NCBI GenBank assembly: GCA_002698785.1
Contig: PAAG01000020.1
Span: 1-64,000, forward strand
Origin: Verrucomicrobiales bacterium
Lineage (GTDB): Bacteria > Verrucomicrobiota > Verrucomicrobiia > Verrucomicrobiales > DEV007
Direction of reading: 5' to 3'
Length of the DNA stretch: 64,000 bases
The translations under genes were made by a program, and so were the position numbers. The notes beneath the pieces are model-generated. The model was not told the DNA's origin, did not search any database, and saw only the letters and a list, made by a program, of their open reading frames with translations. This document shows, piece by piece, positions 27,840 through 36,561 of the stretch (positions within the stretch are counted from its first letter, which is position 1; each line of letters starts with the position of its first letter).

Positions 27840-29228
27840 TCAGGCAAGAATCTCGCGAGCCACTTCTCCTGAGGTCTCCGTAAGTCGAAAATCCCTTCCT
27901 CCATAGTTGTACGTCAGTTGCTTATGATTGATCCCAAGGAGGTGCAGCATAGTGGCATGCCAGTCGTGGATGTGCATCGGATTTTCCACCGCTTTGTAAC
28001 CAATCTCGTCGGTGGCTCCGTAGTTCATCCCTCCCTTCACACCGCCCCCCGCCATCCAGAGGGAGAAACCTTTGTGGTTGTGGTCACGCCCGTTGATGCC
28101 CTGCATGTAAGGAGTTCGCCCAAATTCTCCTGCCCACACAACCAGCGTGTCGTCGAGCATTCCTCGAAGCTTCAGGTCCGTCAGAAGTGCAGCGATCGGG
28201 CGGTCCGTCTCCCCACAGTTTTTTGAAAGCCCCTCTTTGATCAGTGAGTGATGATCCCACCCCATCGGAGAAGAAATCTCAATAAAGCGGACTCCTGCCT
28301 CTGCCATACGGCGAGCCAATAGGCATTGACGGGCAAAGGCGTCTTTTCCTTCACCTATTCCGTACAGTTTGCGTGTGGATTCCGGTTCTTTCGATATATC
28401 CAGAGTATCAGGAACCTCTGACTGCATCCGAAAAGCCAGCTCAAAAGACTCGATCATCCCCTCGATCTGCGGTTGAACCTTGTGTTTTCTTAACATTTCT
28501 CGGTTCAGCCCCTGAATCAGATCCAATTGCCGTCGTTGCTCCGCTTTCGTCATCGAAGGATTCGAAATGTTCTTCATAGGAGGCCCCGGAGTTTGCTCTT
28601 TCTTCAAGAAGGCCGCGTATAGCGCCGGAAGTTGGCTCCCGCCTACCCGGGTTCCCTGAGTGATTGAAGGAAGAAAAGCACTGCCATAGTTTCGCGCCCC
28701 ACCATTGTCTGCCGGAGGATTGAGCGTCACAAACCCCGGCAGATTCTCATTCTCCGTTCCCAGCCCATAAACGGTCCAGGCTCCAAGAGAAGGCCTCACA
28801 AACTGAAAACTACCCGTGTGCATCTGCACAAAGGCAGGAGAATGATTCGGCACATCGGTGTGCATCGAATTGATAATGCAGAGGTCGTCTGCATGTTTCG
28901 CAAGATGAGGCATTAGATCGCTCATCCACAGGCCAGATTTGCCTCGCTGGGAAAACGGGTGAACGGGACCGACCAGAGCGGCGCCACCGAATTTCTCAGC
29001 ACTTTTCCCGTTCGCTTTGATGAGGTCGGGCTTGTAGTCAAGGAGGTCGACATGAGAAGGCCCGCCCTTCATGGAAAGAAAGATGACACGCTTGGCCCTG
29101 GCGGGAAAATGTCGGCCTGACGCCACAGCCCTTGAAGGACCATTCGCCATTGCTGAGAATGCCAACCAACCAAGTCCCAGCGTACTGGACTGGAGAAAAT
29201 CGCGGCGTGGAAATAGACTAGGATTCAT
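27840..29228 (-). CDS. DUF1501 Tat-exported protein
   Basis: The 462-residue protein belongs to the DUF1501 family that is abundant in Planctomycetota and Verrucomicrobiota. It has a twin-arginine signal (PRRDFLQSSTLGLGW), then FLSMKGGPSHVDLLDYKPD and, near the end, VVWAGEFGRTPYMQG, GRDHNHKGFSLWMAGGG and NPMHIHDWHATMLHLLGI. The pattern resembles a sulfatase/alkaline-phosphatase superfamily fold with metal-binding histidines and aspartates. The biochemical role is unknown. It follows the PSD1 cytochrome gene by 12 bp, and this pair is a well-known conserved neighbour set in these phyla. It is probably periplasmic. Confidence 0.95.
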   Translation of the reverse strand: MNPSLFPRRDFLQSSTLGLGWLAFSAMANGPSRAVASGRHFPARAKRVIFLSMKGGPSHVDLLDYKPDLIKANGKSAEKFGGAALVGPVHPFSQRGKSGLWMSDLMPHLAKHADDLCIINSMHTDVPNHSPAFVQMHTGSFQFVRPSLGAWTVYGLGTENENLPGFVTLNPPADNGGARNYGSAFLPSITQGTRVGGSQLPALYAAFLKKEQTPGPPMKNISNPSMTKAEQRRQLDLIQGLNREMLRKHKVQPQIEGMIESFELAFRMQSEVPDTLDISKEPESTRKLYGIGEGKDAFARQCLLARRMAEAGVRFIEISSPMGWDHHSLIKEGLSKNCGETDRPIAALLTDLKLRGMLDDTLVVWAGEFGRTPYMQGINGRDHNHKGFSLWMAGGGVKGGMNYGATDEIGYKAVENPMHIHDWHATMLHLLGINHKQLTYNYGGRDFRLTETSGEVAREILA

Positions 29229-29240
29229 CGTTTTATTTGG

Positions 29241-31688
29241 TTAGTCAGCAATTCGAAATTCAGCGCTGCTTAGAAGAGCCTGGCAGAATCGGGCGGTGAT
29301 TGTGGATTCATCCGCTCCCGACGAGTCGGAGAAATACTCCTCAACCATTCTCACCTCTTTCTTGCAAGGATCTCGATTGAAGCAGATCTGAAAGGCGAGT
29401 CGAATTCGGTCTTTGCGCTCGAAAGTTTCCTCAATGAGGCGATCTGCAAAGGCCTTTGACCTTTTCGTCACGAATTCGCTATTCATCAAATAGAGCGCTT
29501 GAAGGGGCACATTCGTCTCGTCTCGCGAGCCGACGACAAGACTTGGCTCCGCAAAATCGAAGAGATTCAGCACATCGGGAAGATTCTCGCGAAAAACAGG
29601 CAAGTATACCGAACGGTAGGTAGATCCATCGAGATCTGTGGGAACAGACTTGTCGAATCCTATGATAGATACAGAATGGCTCTTCACATCCGCTGCGAGC
29701 GAACCGGGTCGAGGCGAAAGATCGATCTCTCCTGAAACAGACAACATCGCATCGCGAATTACCTCTGCATCGAGGCGACGTTTGTTTACTCGCCAAATGA
29801 GTCGGTTGTCAGGATCCTTAAGGAATGCTTCTTCGCGATACGCTGAGCTCTGTCGATAGGCGCGCGACATCACAATCTCTTTGATCAATTGCTTCACCGA
29901 CCAACCCTTTTCCTGAAATTGGGCAGCAAGGTAGTCGAGCAGTTCAGGGTGACTGGGTTCCTCGCCAGTAAGTCCAAAGTTATCCGTCGTTCGAACAAGT
30001 CCCGTTCCGAAAAGGTGACTCCAGATCCGGTTTGCCATGACACGAGCGGTGAGTGGGTTATCAGAATCCGTAACCCAAAGGGCCAGCTCCAGGCGACCAC
30101 TGCTGTTCTCATTTGCCGGTGGAACAGGATCCATCCCGAACAGACCCGGAACTCCCCTTGTCACTTCGTCTCCCGGATTTTTGAGGTCGCCACGATAATA
30201 GACAGGTGAATTCACCATCTCGTCGCGCTCTTTCGCCCCCATGCAGAGCGGGATGGGATTTCCATCGTCGTCGACGGCCTCTAGTTTCCCAGTCAGTCCA
30301 CCACGTGTCCAATAGATGCGAAGGGCCTCCCGGAGAGCCTCATTGAAATTCTCCCGCTTCGCCTTTTGGCTCATTTCAGAGCTTTTCCCGCTCTCCATCA
30401 TTTGAGCCGCCTTCTCTTTTCCTTTTCGCTCCAGTTCATTGAGCTCAGCGAGTTGAGCCTTCATTTCCTCCACTTTCTTTTTGGGAATCGATTTTCCTGG
30501 AGTCAGCTGACCGGGCAAATCAGGGAGTTTGATCAGCTCACCTCCGTTGTTGTTCTCCGAATCGATCCAAGTCCCGTAGTATGCCTTGGTGCTTCGAAAA
30601 ATCCCTATGAGGGAATAGTAGTCCTCCATCGAGACCGGATCCGCTTTGTGGTCATGACACCGGGCGCACGCCAATGAACTCGCCAAAAAGGCTCTTCCGA
30701 AAGCATCGAGTTGTTCGTCCACGAGATCCGCGGCAAACTGGTGCTTATCCTGATTGTTTAGCCCTTTCGCGCCGATGGCGAGAAACCCTGTCGCAATCAG
30801 AAGGCGCGCTCGCTCTTCTTCTTTTTCATACGGCAAAAGATCGCCTGCAATCTGCTCCACCAAGAACCGATCAAAAGGAACGTCTGCGTTTACCGCATTG
30901 ATTACGTAGTCGCGATACCGCCAGGCGTGCGGATACACGATGTTGGCTTCGCGCCCGTTGGATTCACCAAATCGAACCACATCGAGCCAGTGACGCCCCC
31001 ACCGAACACCAAACCCCTCGGACGCAAGTAGGTCGTCGACAGTCTTTTCCAATTGGTCAAAGGTGAAGCTCTCAGCCTGCTCGACTGAGGGAGGCAGCCC
31101 AATAAGATCAAAGTAGAGCCGACGGATAAATGTTCTCTCTTCAGCATCTCCTGAGGGTTTCAGCCCATGGTTTTTGAGACGGGAGGATATGAACTGATCA
31201 ACACTGGTTTCTGGCCAATCGGATGTGGAGGCGGGAACATTTGGCCTGGTGAGGGGCTGATAGCTCCAGTGGTCGAGGCGGGATGACAACGACTCTCCAT
31301 TTGTAGCCGGGTTAGCCTCCCTAGGGTCGAACGCACCTGCCTCGATCCATCTCGTGAAATCATGAATGACCTCATCCGCGAGTTTCGGTTCCTTGGGCGG
31401 CATTTCGAGATCGGGATCGACATGCTGAATCGCGGAAAGCAACAGGCTATCTTCGGCATCGTTCGGGATCACTGCTGCGCCAGTGTCCCCTCCCGTTCTT
31501 GTGCTCTGCCGGGTATCGAGACGCAATCCACCTTTCGATTTCCCTGCCTCCACCGAGTGACACTCGTAGCAATGTTTCACCAACACAGGTCGAATGCGAC
31601 TTTCGAAAAACGCCTCACTGGCCGGGTCCTCGTTAGCGAATCCAGCGCCAACAGTGAAACTGGCAACGAACAGGCAAATGCGTTTCAT
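29241..31688 (-). CDS. Planctomycete-type cytochrome c / DUF1549 / DUF1553 protein (PSD1 type)
   Basis: The 815-residue protein has a signal peptide. The PSCyt1 domain carries the heme motif CYECH near residue 40 and ends EMPPKEPKLADEVIHDF. DUF1549 (PSCyt2) follows, with RRLYFDLIGLPPS, WGRHWLDVVRFGESNG and a second CxxCH motif in CARCHDHKADP, and then DUF1553 (PSD1) with RVMANRIWSHLFGTGLVRT and NRRRLDAEVIRDAML-like segments. Its substrate is unknown; an electron-transfer step during polysaccharide use has been proposed for the family. The start codon directly abuts the stop of the lipoprotein gene upstream, without spacer. DUF1501 follows. Confidence 0.95.
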   Translation of the reverse strand: MKRICLFVASFTVGAGFANEDPASEAFFESRIRPVLVKHCYECHSVEAGKSKGGLRLDTRQSTRTGGDTGAAVIPNDAEDSLLLSAIQHVDPDLEMPPKEPKLADEVIHDFTRWIEAGAFDPREANPATNGESLSSRLDHWSYQPLTRPNVPASTSDWPETSVDQFISSRLKNHGLKPSGDAEERTFIRRLYFDLIGLPPSVEQAESFTFDQLEKTVDDLLASEGFGVRWGRHWLDVVRFGESNGREANIVYPHAWRYRDYVINAVNADVPFDRFLVEQIAGDLLPYEKEEERARLLIATGFLAIGAKGLNNQDKHQFAADLVDEQLDAFGRAFLASSLACARCHDHKADPVSMEDYYSLIGIFRSTKAYYGTWIDSENNNGGELIKLPDLPGQLTPGKSIPKKKVEEMKAQLAELNELERKGKEKAAQMMESGKSSEMSQKAKRENFNEALREALRIYWTRGGLTGKLEAVDDDGNPIPLCMGAKERDEMVNSPVYYRGDLKNPGDEVTRGVPGLFGMDPVPPANENSSGRLELALWVTDSDNPLTARVMANRIWSHLFGTGLVRTTDNFGLTGEEPSHPELLDYLAAQFQEKGWSVKQLIKEIVMSRAYRQSSAYREEAFLKDPDNRLIWRVNKRRLDAEVIRDAMLSVSGEIDLSPRPGSLAADVKSHSVSIIGFDKSVPTDLDGSTYRSVYLPVFRENLPDVLNLFDFAEPSLVVGSRDETNVPLQALYLMNSEFVTKRSKAFADRLIEETFERKDRIRLAFQICFNRDPCKKEVRMVEEYFSDSSGADESTITARFCQALLSSAEFRIAD

Positions 31689-33086
31689 CTATTTCCCACC
31701 TTTCTTGATTTCAATCCAATCAGCCGTCCATTCGTGTGGCCAATCCTGATTCAGAATCCGAGTTTCCCCTTTTGTATTCCACAAAACCCACTCCACCTTC
31801 CCGGACTTCTCATCGAGCCGGGCAAAGGTGAGTTCGTTATCATTCCGCCAAGCGGGAAGCGTTCTGCATTTTGCGTGGGGATGCGGCTCCGAAATGATCA
31901 CTACGTTTCCGGTTTCTATCTCCACAACAGCCATCGCATCGGTATCGCTCTCGACGACGGCGACACGTTTTCCATCTGGTGAAGCGGAAAAATATCCCAG
32001 GTTCGCAGGCAACTCTCCCTGGCCAGTGGGAACTCGCAACACAGTCGAGTCCTCTGTGAGCCGATTGTCAGGCATGTACCGGTAGAGGTAGGAATCGGGA
32101 ATGGTCGAGAGTTGTTGTGCTGGAAACGAAGCCTCCTGGCTCGCAAAAAGAACACTTCCGTCTGGCAGGGCATTTACCCGAGGCAAAAATGGAATGAGGA
32201 CATTCGCTAAAACTGCTCCCGAATTGAGCCGAGCTTCTTTCGCAGTTTCATCAACGTGATATTCTCTCACCTGCTTTAACAGGCCGTCGTTTTTGTGGAC
32301 TGGAGCAATGGCTATGAGCGAGCGATTCGATGTCCATGTGTAAGCGGAATAAATGTGCTTCGCTGCAGTGATTTCCTGACCGTCGCTGTTGATGATCAGA
32401 TCAACGAAAGCATCATCTCCCGTGCGTCGGCCATAGGCGAGAGACTGGCCGTTGGGAGAGGAAACTGGGGTGGTCAGTAACGAAACACTTTCAACAATGG
32501 TTTCCCTCTGTCCGGAGAGTTCAATTCGTTCGATTCGATTGAGAAAGTAAAGGTTCTCTTCAGAGACAGTCGCTACCAGCTTTTCACGCAGTTCAGGGGC
32601 ACCTTCGAGGTGTTTCTCTATGGATTTTGGATCTCGCTCCCACCGCAAGAAGAGAGCACAGCGCAGAAGGTCGGGTTCTCTCGAGTCGAGCCGATCCAGC
32701 ATCCCATCGAGGTTGTCGGTGTCGCCGTAGAGCGAAACTGCCGTTTCGACTATCGCGGGAATGGTGGAGGATAGTTCTTCGATTCTCCGTGACTCGCCCT
32801 CAGGAAAGATCGCTTTCGCATCCTCCCATGATGCAAAACCAACCAGACTATGAACTACCAGGCTATCAGCATCAGGTGTCCAGTTGACCGATTCCGTGGT
32901 GGTATCCCCCCCTTTCCCTAACTCGACTATCGTTCTCCCCGCCACATCGACGATGCGCAAATCGCCATCGATTACCACAGCCGCCTTCGATCCATCAGGC
33001 GACCACCAGAATCGCTCGCTTGGGACACATCCTGTAACCAGAAATGCGCCGATCAGAATCAGAAGAATGTGATAGGTTAGTTTCAC
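31689..33086 (-). CDS. Lipoprotein with TolB/PD40-like beta-propeller
   Basis: The 465-residue product has a lipoprotein signal with lipobox VTGC at about residue 20, then blades with PD40/WD-like motifs such as WSPDGSKAAVVIDGD, WTPDADSLVVH, FSASPDGKRVAVVESD and WRNDNELTFARLDEKSGK. I expect a TolB-like propeller tethered to a membrane and facing the periplasm, perhaps for binding proteins or glycans. It is the third gene of the operon, 1 bp after the anti-sigma gene, and touches the PSD1 gene. That position suggests a signal-sensing or assembly partner, but this is inference. Confidence 0.8.
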   Translation of the reverse strand: MKLTYHILLILIGAFLVTGCVPSERFWWSPDGSKAAVVIDGDLRIVDVAGRTIVELGKGGDTTTESVNWTPDADSLVVHSLVGFASWEDAKAIFPEGESRRIEELSSTIPAIVETAVSLYGDTDNLDGMLDRLDSREPDLLRCALFLRWERDPKSIEKHLEGAPELREKLVATVSEENLYFLNRIERIELSGQRETIVESVSLLTTPVSSPNGQSLAYGRRTGDDAFVDLIINSDGQEITAAKHIYSAYTWTSNRSLIAIAPVHKNDGLLKQVREYHVDETAKEARLNSGAVLANVLIPFLPRVNALPDGSVLFASQEASFPAQQLSTIPDSYLYRYMPDNRLTEDSTVLRVPTGQGELPANLGYFSASPDGKRVAVVESDTDAMAVVEIETGNVVIISEPHPHAKCRTLPAWRNDNELTFARLDEKSGKVEWVLWNTKGETRILNQDWPHEWTADWIEIKKGGK

Positions 33087-33087
33087 G

Positions 33088-33540
33088 TCAGGGTTCTGGG
33101 GTGGGAGTTGGAATAGAAGCTTCGATTCCGGAATCTGTGATTCGATACTGTGCCCAAGGGCTCTGGGTAGTGGTAGATGCCAAAGGAGTAGACGACTTCA
33201 TTTCTCCCGACGGGGCACTCTGGCTACCAGCAATGTAACCGAAGGCTCCGACAAGCGAGAGGATGGCGACGGCCGCTGCTGCGCGCATCCATACCGGAAA
33301 CGAGAAAGGGACGATCTTTTCTGAGTCGTCGAGCCCCTTGCTCAGTTGTGCTTCACTGAAAAGCTCGGGGCGAATGGTGACCGCGGCTTCGGTAATCGCA
33401 ATTGTCTCTTCAATTTTTGCCGCGTCTGTCTGTGCTTCGGGATGAAGGGCAAGATAGGCATCCAGCAACTCGGATGCCTCGGGTGACAATTCGCCGAAGC
33501 TGCGATCGAGCAGTAGGGCTTCAAGTGATCTTGGATTCAT
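33088..33540 (-). CDS. Putative anti-sigma factor
   Basis: This 150-residue protein has an N-terminal cytoplasmic region of about 75 residues (with GELSPEASELLDAYLALHPE), one membrane helix (about 84-104, RAAAAVAILSLVGAFGYIAG) and a short periplasmic tail. The size, topology and position 2 bp after an ECF sigma gene support an anti-sigma factor. The classic HxxxCxxC zinc motif is not present, so it would be of the zinc-free type. It should hold the sigma factor at the membrane until an envelope signal releases it. Function is inferred from context. Confidence 0.75.
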   Translation of the reverse strand: MNPRSLEALLLDRSFGELSPEASELLDAYLALHPEAQTDAAKIEETIAITEAAVTIRPELFSEAQLSKGLDDSEKIVPFSFPVWMRAAAAVAILSLVGAFGYIAGSQSAPSGEMKSSTPLASTTTQSPWAQYRITDSGIEASIPTPTPEP

Positions 33541-33542
33541 AC

Positions 33543-34052
33543 TCAGGAGGGAGTGTCAGGGTTATCTTGATCGAGGCGTTCTCGAATGAGGGAAATCGCG
33601 TTGTGCAGTCGGGAGCGAACCGTTCCGATGGGAATCTCGAGAACCTCGGAGATTTCGGCGTAGGAAAGGGATTGGTTGAAACGAAGGTCTAGTATCTCCC
33701 TCTGCAGAGCAGGGAGTTGTTCAATCATCTCACATGCAGCGTCGACTCGGTCATCCTGAGCGTTCGCATGTGCCACTGTTTCCACCGCGACTTCTTCCAG
33801 CACGACTGCATCTTTGGATTTTCGTCGCCAGGCGGCATGACTCACATGTCTGGCCACTCCGAAAAGATACGCTCGTAGATGTTTCGGCTTCTTCCCTTTT
33901 TCCAATCCCTCGGCCATGCGTAGGAATGTCTCCTGCACAAGATCGTCTGCACTGTCTCGTCCTTCATGGCGGCGCGAGAAAAACCTCGCGAGATCCTTTG
34001 CGGAATCCCGGAAGAGTTGCTCGAGATCAGGCGATGGTTTGATAGCTTCCAA
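33543..34052 (-). CDS. ECF-family RNA polymerase sigma factor
   Basis: The 169-residue protein has the sigma-70 region 2 (about 10-75, including DSADDLVQETFLRMAE and RAYLFGVARHVSHAAWRR) and region 4 (about 110-160, with LPALQREILDLRFNQSLSYA and VLEIPIGTVRSRLHNAISLI). The length and lack of region 3 fit extracytoplasmic-function sigma factors. The TTG at 34050-34052 is the only plausible start, since no ATG or GTG lies upstream in frame. It heads an operon of six genes ending at 26456, with gaps of 2, 1, 0, 12 and 4 bp. A stable hairpin and a possible ECF-type promoter lie just upstream. Confidence 0.92.
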   Translation of the reverse strand: MEAIKPSPDLEQLFRDSAKDLARFFSRRHEGRDSADDLVQETFLRMAEGLEKGKKPKHLRAYLFGVARHVSHAAWRRKSKDAVVLEEVAVETVAHANAQDDRVDAACEMIEQLPALQREILDLRFNQSLSYAEISEVLEIPIGTVRSRLHNAISLIRERLDQDNPDTPS

Positions 34053-34053
34053 G

Positions 34054-34097
34054 GGGTGATTACTGTTCCCGGTTTCCGAAGAAACCGGTGTTCACCC
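34054..34097 (-). promoter_or_regulatory. Structured leader with UUCG-capped hairpin before the sigma gene
   Basis: On the minus strand CCGGTTTC and GAAACCGG form a perfect 8-bp stem closed over TTCG (34088-34069), giving a cUUCGg tetraloop in RNA. Outer arms GGGTGA (34097-34092) and TCACCC (34059-34054) can also pair and end one base before the TTG start. No U-tract follows, so it is not an ordinary terminator. It may control translation of the sigma factor. Confidence 0.6.
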
Positions 34098-34099
34098 TC

Positions 34100-34129
34100 T
34101 ATCGTGCCGAAAATTGCTGAAAAAGTTCA
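34100..34129 (-). promoter_or_regulatory. Possible ECF-type promoter of the sigma operon
   Basis: On the minus strand TGAACTT (34129-34123) is followed after 16 bp by CACGATA (34106-34100). This resembles ECF promoters with a GAAC core and a CG-containing -10, and would allow self-activation. If it is used, the 5' edge of the outer leader stem may not be transcribed. Motif match only. Confidence 0.3.
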
Positions 34130-34146
34130 GTCGAAACCCAACTATT

Positions 34147-35466
34147 TTAATACACCAGGTTACGGAAGTTTTTCACCCGATGGAAAGTGATGAGATTTGT
34201 GTTGTGCGCACTGTGCGCCGTTTCATCTCCGGAGCGACTCACCACACAAATGTCATCTCCGTCAAAACACATTCCCGCATAGTGGCGAGCTTCCTTTGGT
34301 GAGTTTCCCGTGCACACGAGACCGGCGAAGCACCAGTCGACCATATTCTTGGAAAAGTGAAGCTGGAGACGATGTCGTTCATTGTTCGGTAACCCCCAAC
34401 GTTCTTTGGGCATGGCGTCTGGGCGGATCATTGAATCGGTGGCCTGAGAACTGAGAAGCCAATAGAGCGAGGTTTCCTCATCATAGAGAACGTGAAATCG
34501 AAGCTGTCCACCGGGGCACGGGATGAACAGCATCTTCTTTCCCGACGGCGCTTCCTGCAGCGAAGTCGTCATCGATCCATCTTTGTTCTCCGTAACCTTC
34601 GCAATAGCTGCGTATCCCGTCCCGCCCGTATGGGCTCGCATCCATAGATGAAAGGTATTCCCACTGGGATCATGCCAGAGATGGTTCGGGTCGTTGAATT
34701 CGACGACATTCGTTTCCAGCCAGCCCAGCGGAGCGACGCCCCTTCCCTTTGGCGGAACGAGATAAGTAACCTGTTTTCGATCCACCGGGAAAAACGGGAC
34801 TCCAAAGAAATCCGTCTCTTCAGGCTTCCACACATCCTCGAACACAAGTTTTGAGGCAAAGGTCCAACTCTCTGGTTTTGTCAGGTCGTCGGTCTCTTTT
34901 GCACGCATCATCACAGGGGCGAGATCACCTATCTGCCAACCGTCGATTCCACTGTGGGGACGATGCCATTCCATGACCAAATAGACATTTCCCTTCGCAT
35001 AGTGAACGTTACAGGAGGACTGGTGGTAGATGCCGTCGTCAGTTATCGGGACGGATTTCGTCCAGGTCTCTCCGTGATCGTCCGATCGGGAAATGCGGAC
35101 ATCGCGACTTTTCCCGATCGCATAGAGAGCATCTCCGGCGATAAAAGTGCGGGAGTGAACCATCTCCACCCTTCCCGTCTCCTTCCAGGACTTTCCCTTG
35201 TCGTCACTGATCAGAATCCGAGTAGTCGATTTCCAATCTTCTTTGTCATGGGACTCTTTATATCTCGAACTATAGAAAAGATCGTGTGAGGCCACCAGTC
35301 TCCCATCTTCTAATCTTGTAATCCCGGGGCTACCCGCATACTGGTTCTTCGGATCGGGAGAGCGATACAGTTCAACAAACTCCTGAGCTAGGGGTCGAAC
35401 CTCTTGGCTGATTGACATTGCAGCCGAGAAAGTGAGAAAGAGAAAGCAAGAGAAGGTCGACTTCAT
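34147..35466 (-). CDS. Secreted sialidase-like (BNR repeat) protein
   Basis: The product of about 439 residues has a signal peptide (MKSTFSCFLFLTFSAAMSISQ) and a six-bladed propeller with Asp-box motifs, ISDDKGKSWKETG and SRSDDHGETWT. The Asp boxes place it in the sialidase superfamily. The arginine triad of true sialidases is not certain, so it may act on another glycan. It would be exported to the periplasm or outside. The ATG at 35466 was chosen for the signal; a longer reading to 35610 has no signal. It is upstream of the ECF operon on the same strand, with 94 bp between, and divergent from the M28 peptidase gene. Confidence 0.8.
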   Translation of the reverse strand: MKSTFSCFLFLTFSAAMSISQEVRPLAQEFVELYRSPDPKNQYAGSPGITRLEDGRLVASHDLFYSSRYKESHDKEDWKSTTRILISDDKGKSWKETGRVEMVHSRTFIAGDALYAIGKSRDVRISRSDDHGETWTKSVPITDDGIYHQSSCNVHYAKGNVYLVMEWHRPHSGIDGWQIGDLAPVMMRAKETDDLTKPESWTFASKLVFEDVWKPEETDFFGVPFFPVDRKQVTYLVPPKGRGVAPLGWLETNVVEFNDPNHLWHDPSGNTFHLWMRAHTGGTGYAAIAKVTENKDGSMTTSLQEAPSGKKMLFIPCPGGQLRFHVLYDEETSLYWLLSSQATDSMIRPDAMPKERWGLPNNERHRLQLHFSKNMVDWCFAGLVCTGNSPKEARHYAGMCFDGDDICVVSRSGDETAHSAHNTNLITFHRVKNFRNLVY

Positions 35467-35514
35467 AAAGAGTGAAGAACAACGCGAAGCAGCCCAGAAC
35501 GTCAAGGTCCCCGT

Positions 35515-36561
35515 ATGAAGCTTTCCCGCAAAAAACTTATCCAACAGTTGACCGCAGATACCCAGGCCCTTGCGATGCCAGAAGGTCGCCGAGTCGGACA
35601 ACCCGGACATGAATTAGCGCTGAACTACTTGCGGCAGAGAATGGCTGCGCTCGAACTTGTCCCCTTCAAAGGTGATAATTACGAACTGTGCTACGAGCGA
35701 CCTCATCCCAATACCCGAACGGATCAACTCTACACGAACCTTGTCGGTGTCATCCCGGGAAAGGACCGAACACTCGATCCCCTTTTAATCGGCGCTCATT
35801 ACGACAGCGTAATCGATGCTCCCTGTGCGGACGACAATGCGACATCAGTAGCGATGAATCTCGCAATCGCAGAGGAGTTCATTGGCGCAGGTTTGGAGCG
35901 TGACCTCATCATTGCGCTCTTCGATGCCGAAGAGCCACCCCATTTCTTAAGTAAGTCGATGGGATCGACCCGATTCTATCACGACCACTGCTCTGATATC
36001 AATTTTGCCGGTGTTATCGTGACAGACTTGATAGGCCACGATCTCAGTTTGTCAGATTTGGGAGTCGATATCCCCAAGGCGGATCTACTCCTTCCCAATG
36101 CAAAGAAAACCGTCTTTGTTCTGGGGTCGGAAAGCGATCCTGTGTTCCCGGAGATTGTCGAAGAGTGTGCGGAGGCTACGAGCGGTATCAAGGTCTTCCC
36201 CACTCTCAACAGCTACATTGGAAATATGTCCGACCATCATTCCTTCGAAGTGAACGGTCAGCCGTTTTTATTTCTCAGCTGCGGTCAGGGGCGCTACTAC
36301 CACCATGAGCTCGACAACCTGGATTGGATCAACTTTAAAAAGCTGGCTGCTATCACCGAGTTCGTCGCTCGAGTGATACATCGCCTAGACAAGACACCTG
36401 CGAATGCCGCGTCCGAACTCCATGACCCGATTGAGTTTGAACTCCGAATGATCAAAAAGCTTGGCGGCCCTACACTGCCGCTCCTCCTCAAGTCTTTCGG
36501 AATAGAAATGCCGAAGGACCGGGAAGAGCTCAATGCGCTCTTGGGAAATCTGTTGCCCTAG
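35515..36561 (+). CDS. M28-family metallopeptidase
   Basis: The 348-residue protein has the M28 zinc-aminopeptidase pattern: [10 protein letters not shown] (first zinc histidine and aspartate), [14 protein letters not shown] (bridging aspartate), LFDAEEPP (catalytic glutamates), MSDHHSFE and GRYYHHELD (last histidine). It should cleave N-terminal residues or a peptide-like substrate. No signal peptide is evident, so it is probably cytoplasmic. The C-terminal part after residue 300 is helical and extra to the core. Its stop overlaps that of the convergent helicase gene by four bases. Confidence 0.93.
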   Translation: MKLSRKKLIQQLTADTQALAMPEGRRVGQPGHELALNYLRQRMAALELVPFKGDNYELCYERPHPNTRTDQLYTNLVGVIPGKDRTLDPLLIGAHYDSVIDAPCADDNATSVAMNLAIAEEFIGAGLERDLIIALFDAEEPPHFLSKSMGSTRFYHDHCSDINFAGVIVTDLIGHDLSLSDLGVDIPKADLLLPNAKKTVFVLGSESDPVFPEIVEECAEATSGIKVFPTLNSYIGNMSDHHSFEVNGQPFLFLSCGQGRYYHHELDNLDWINFKKLAAITEFVARVIHRLDKTPANAASELHDPIEFELRMIKKLGGPTLPLLLKSFGIEMPKDREELNALLGNLLP

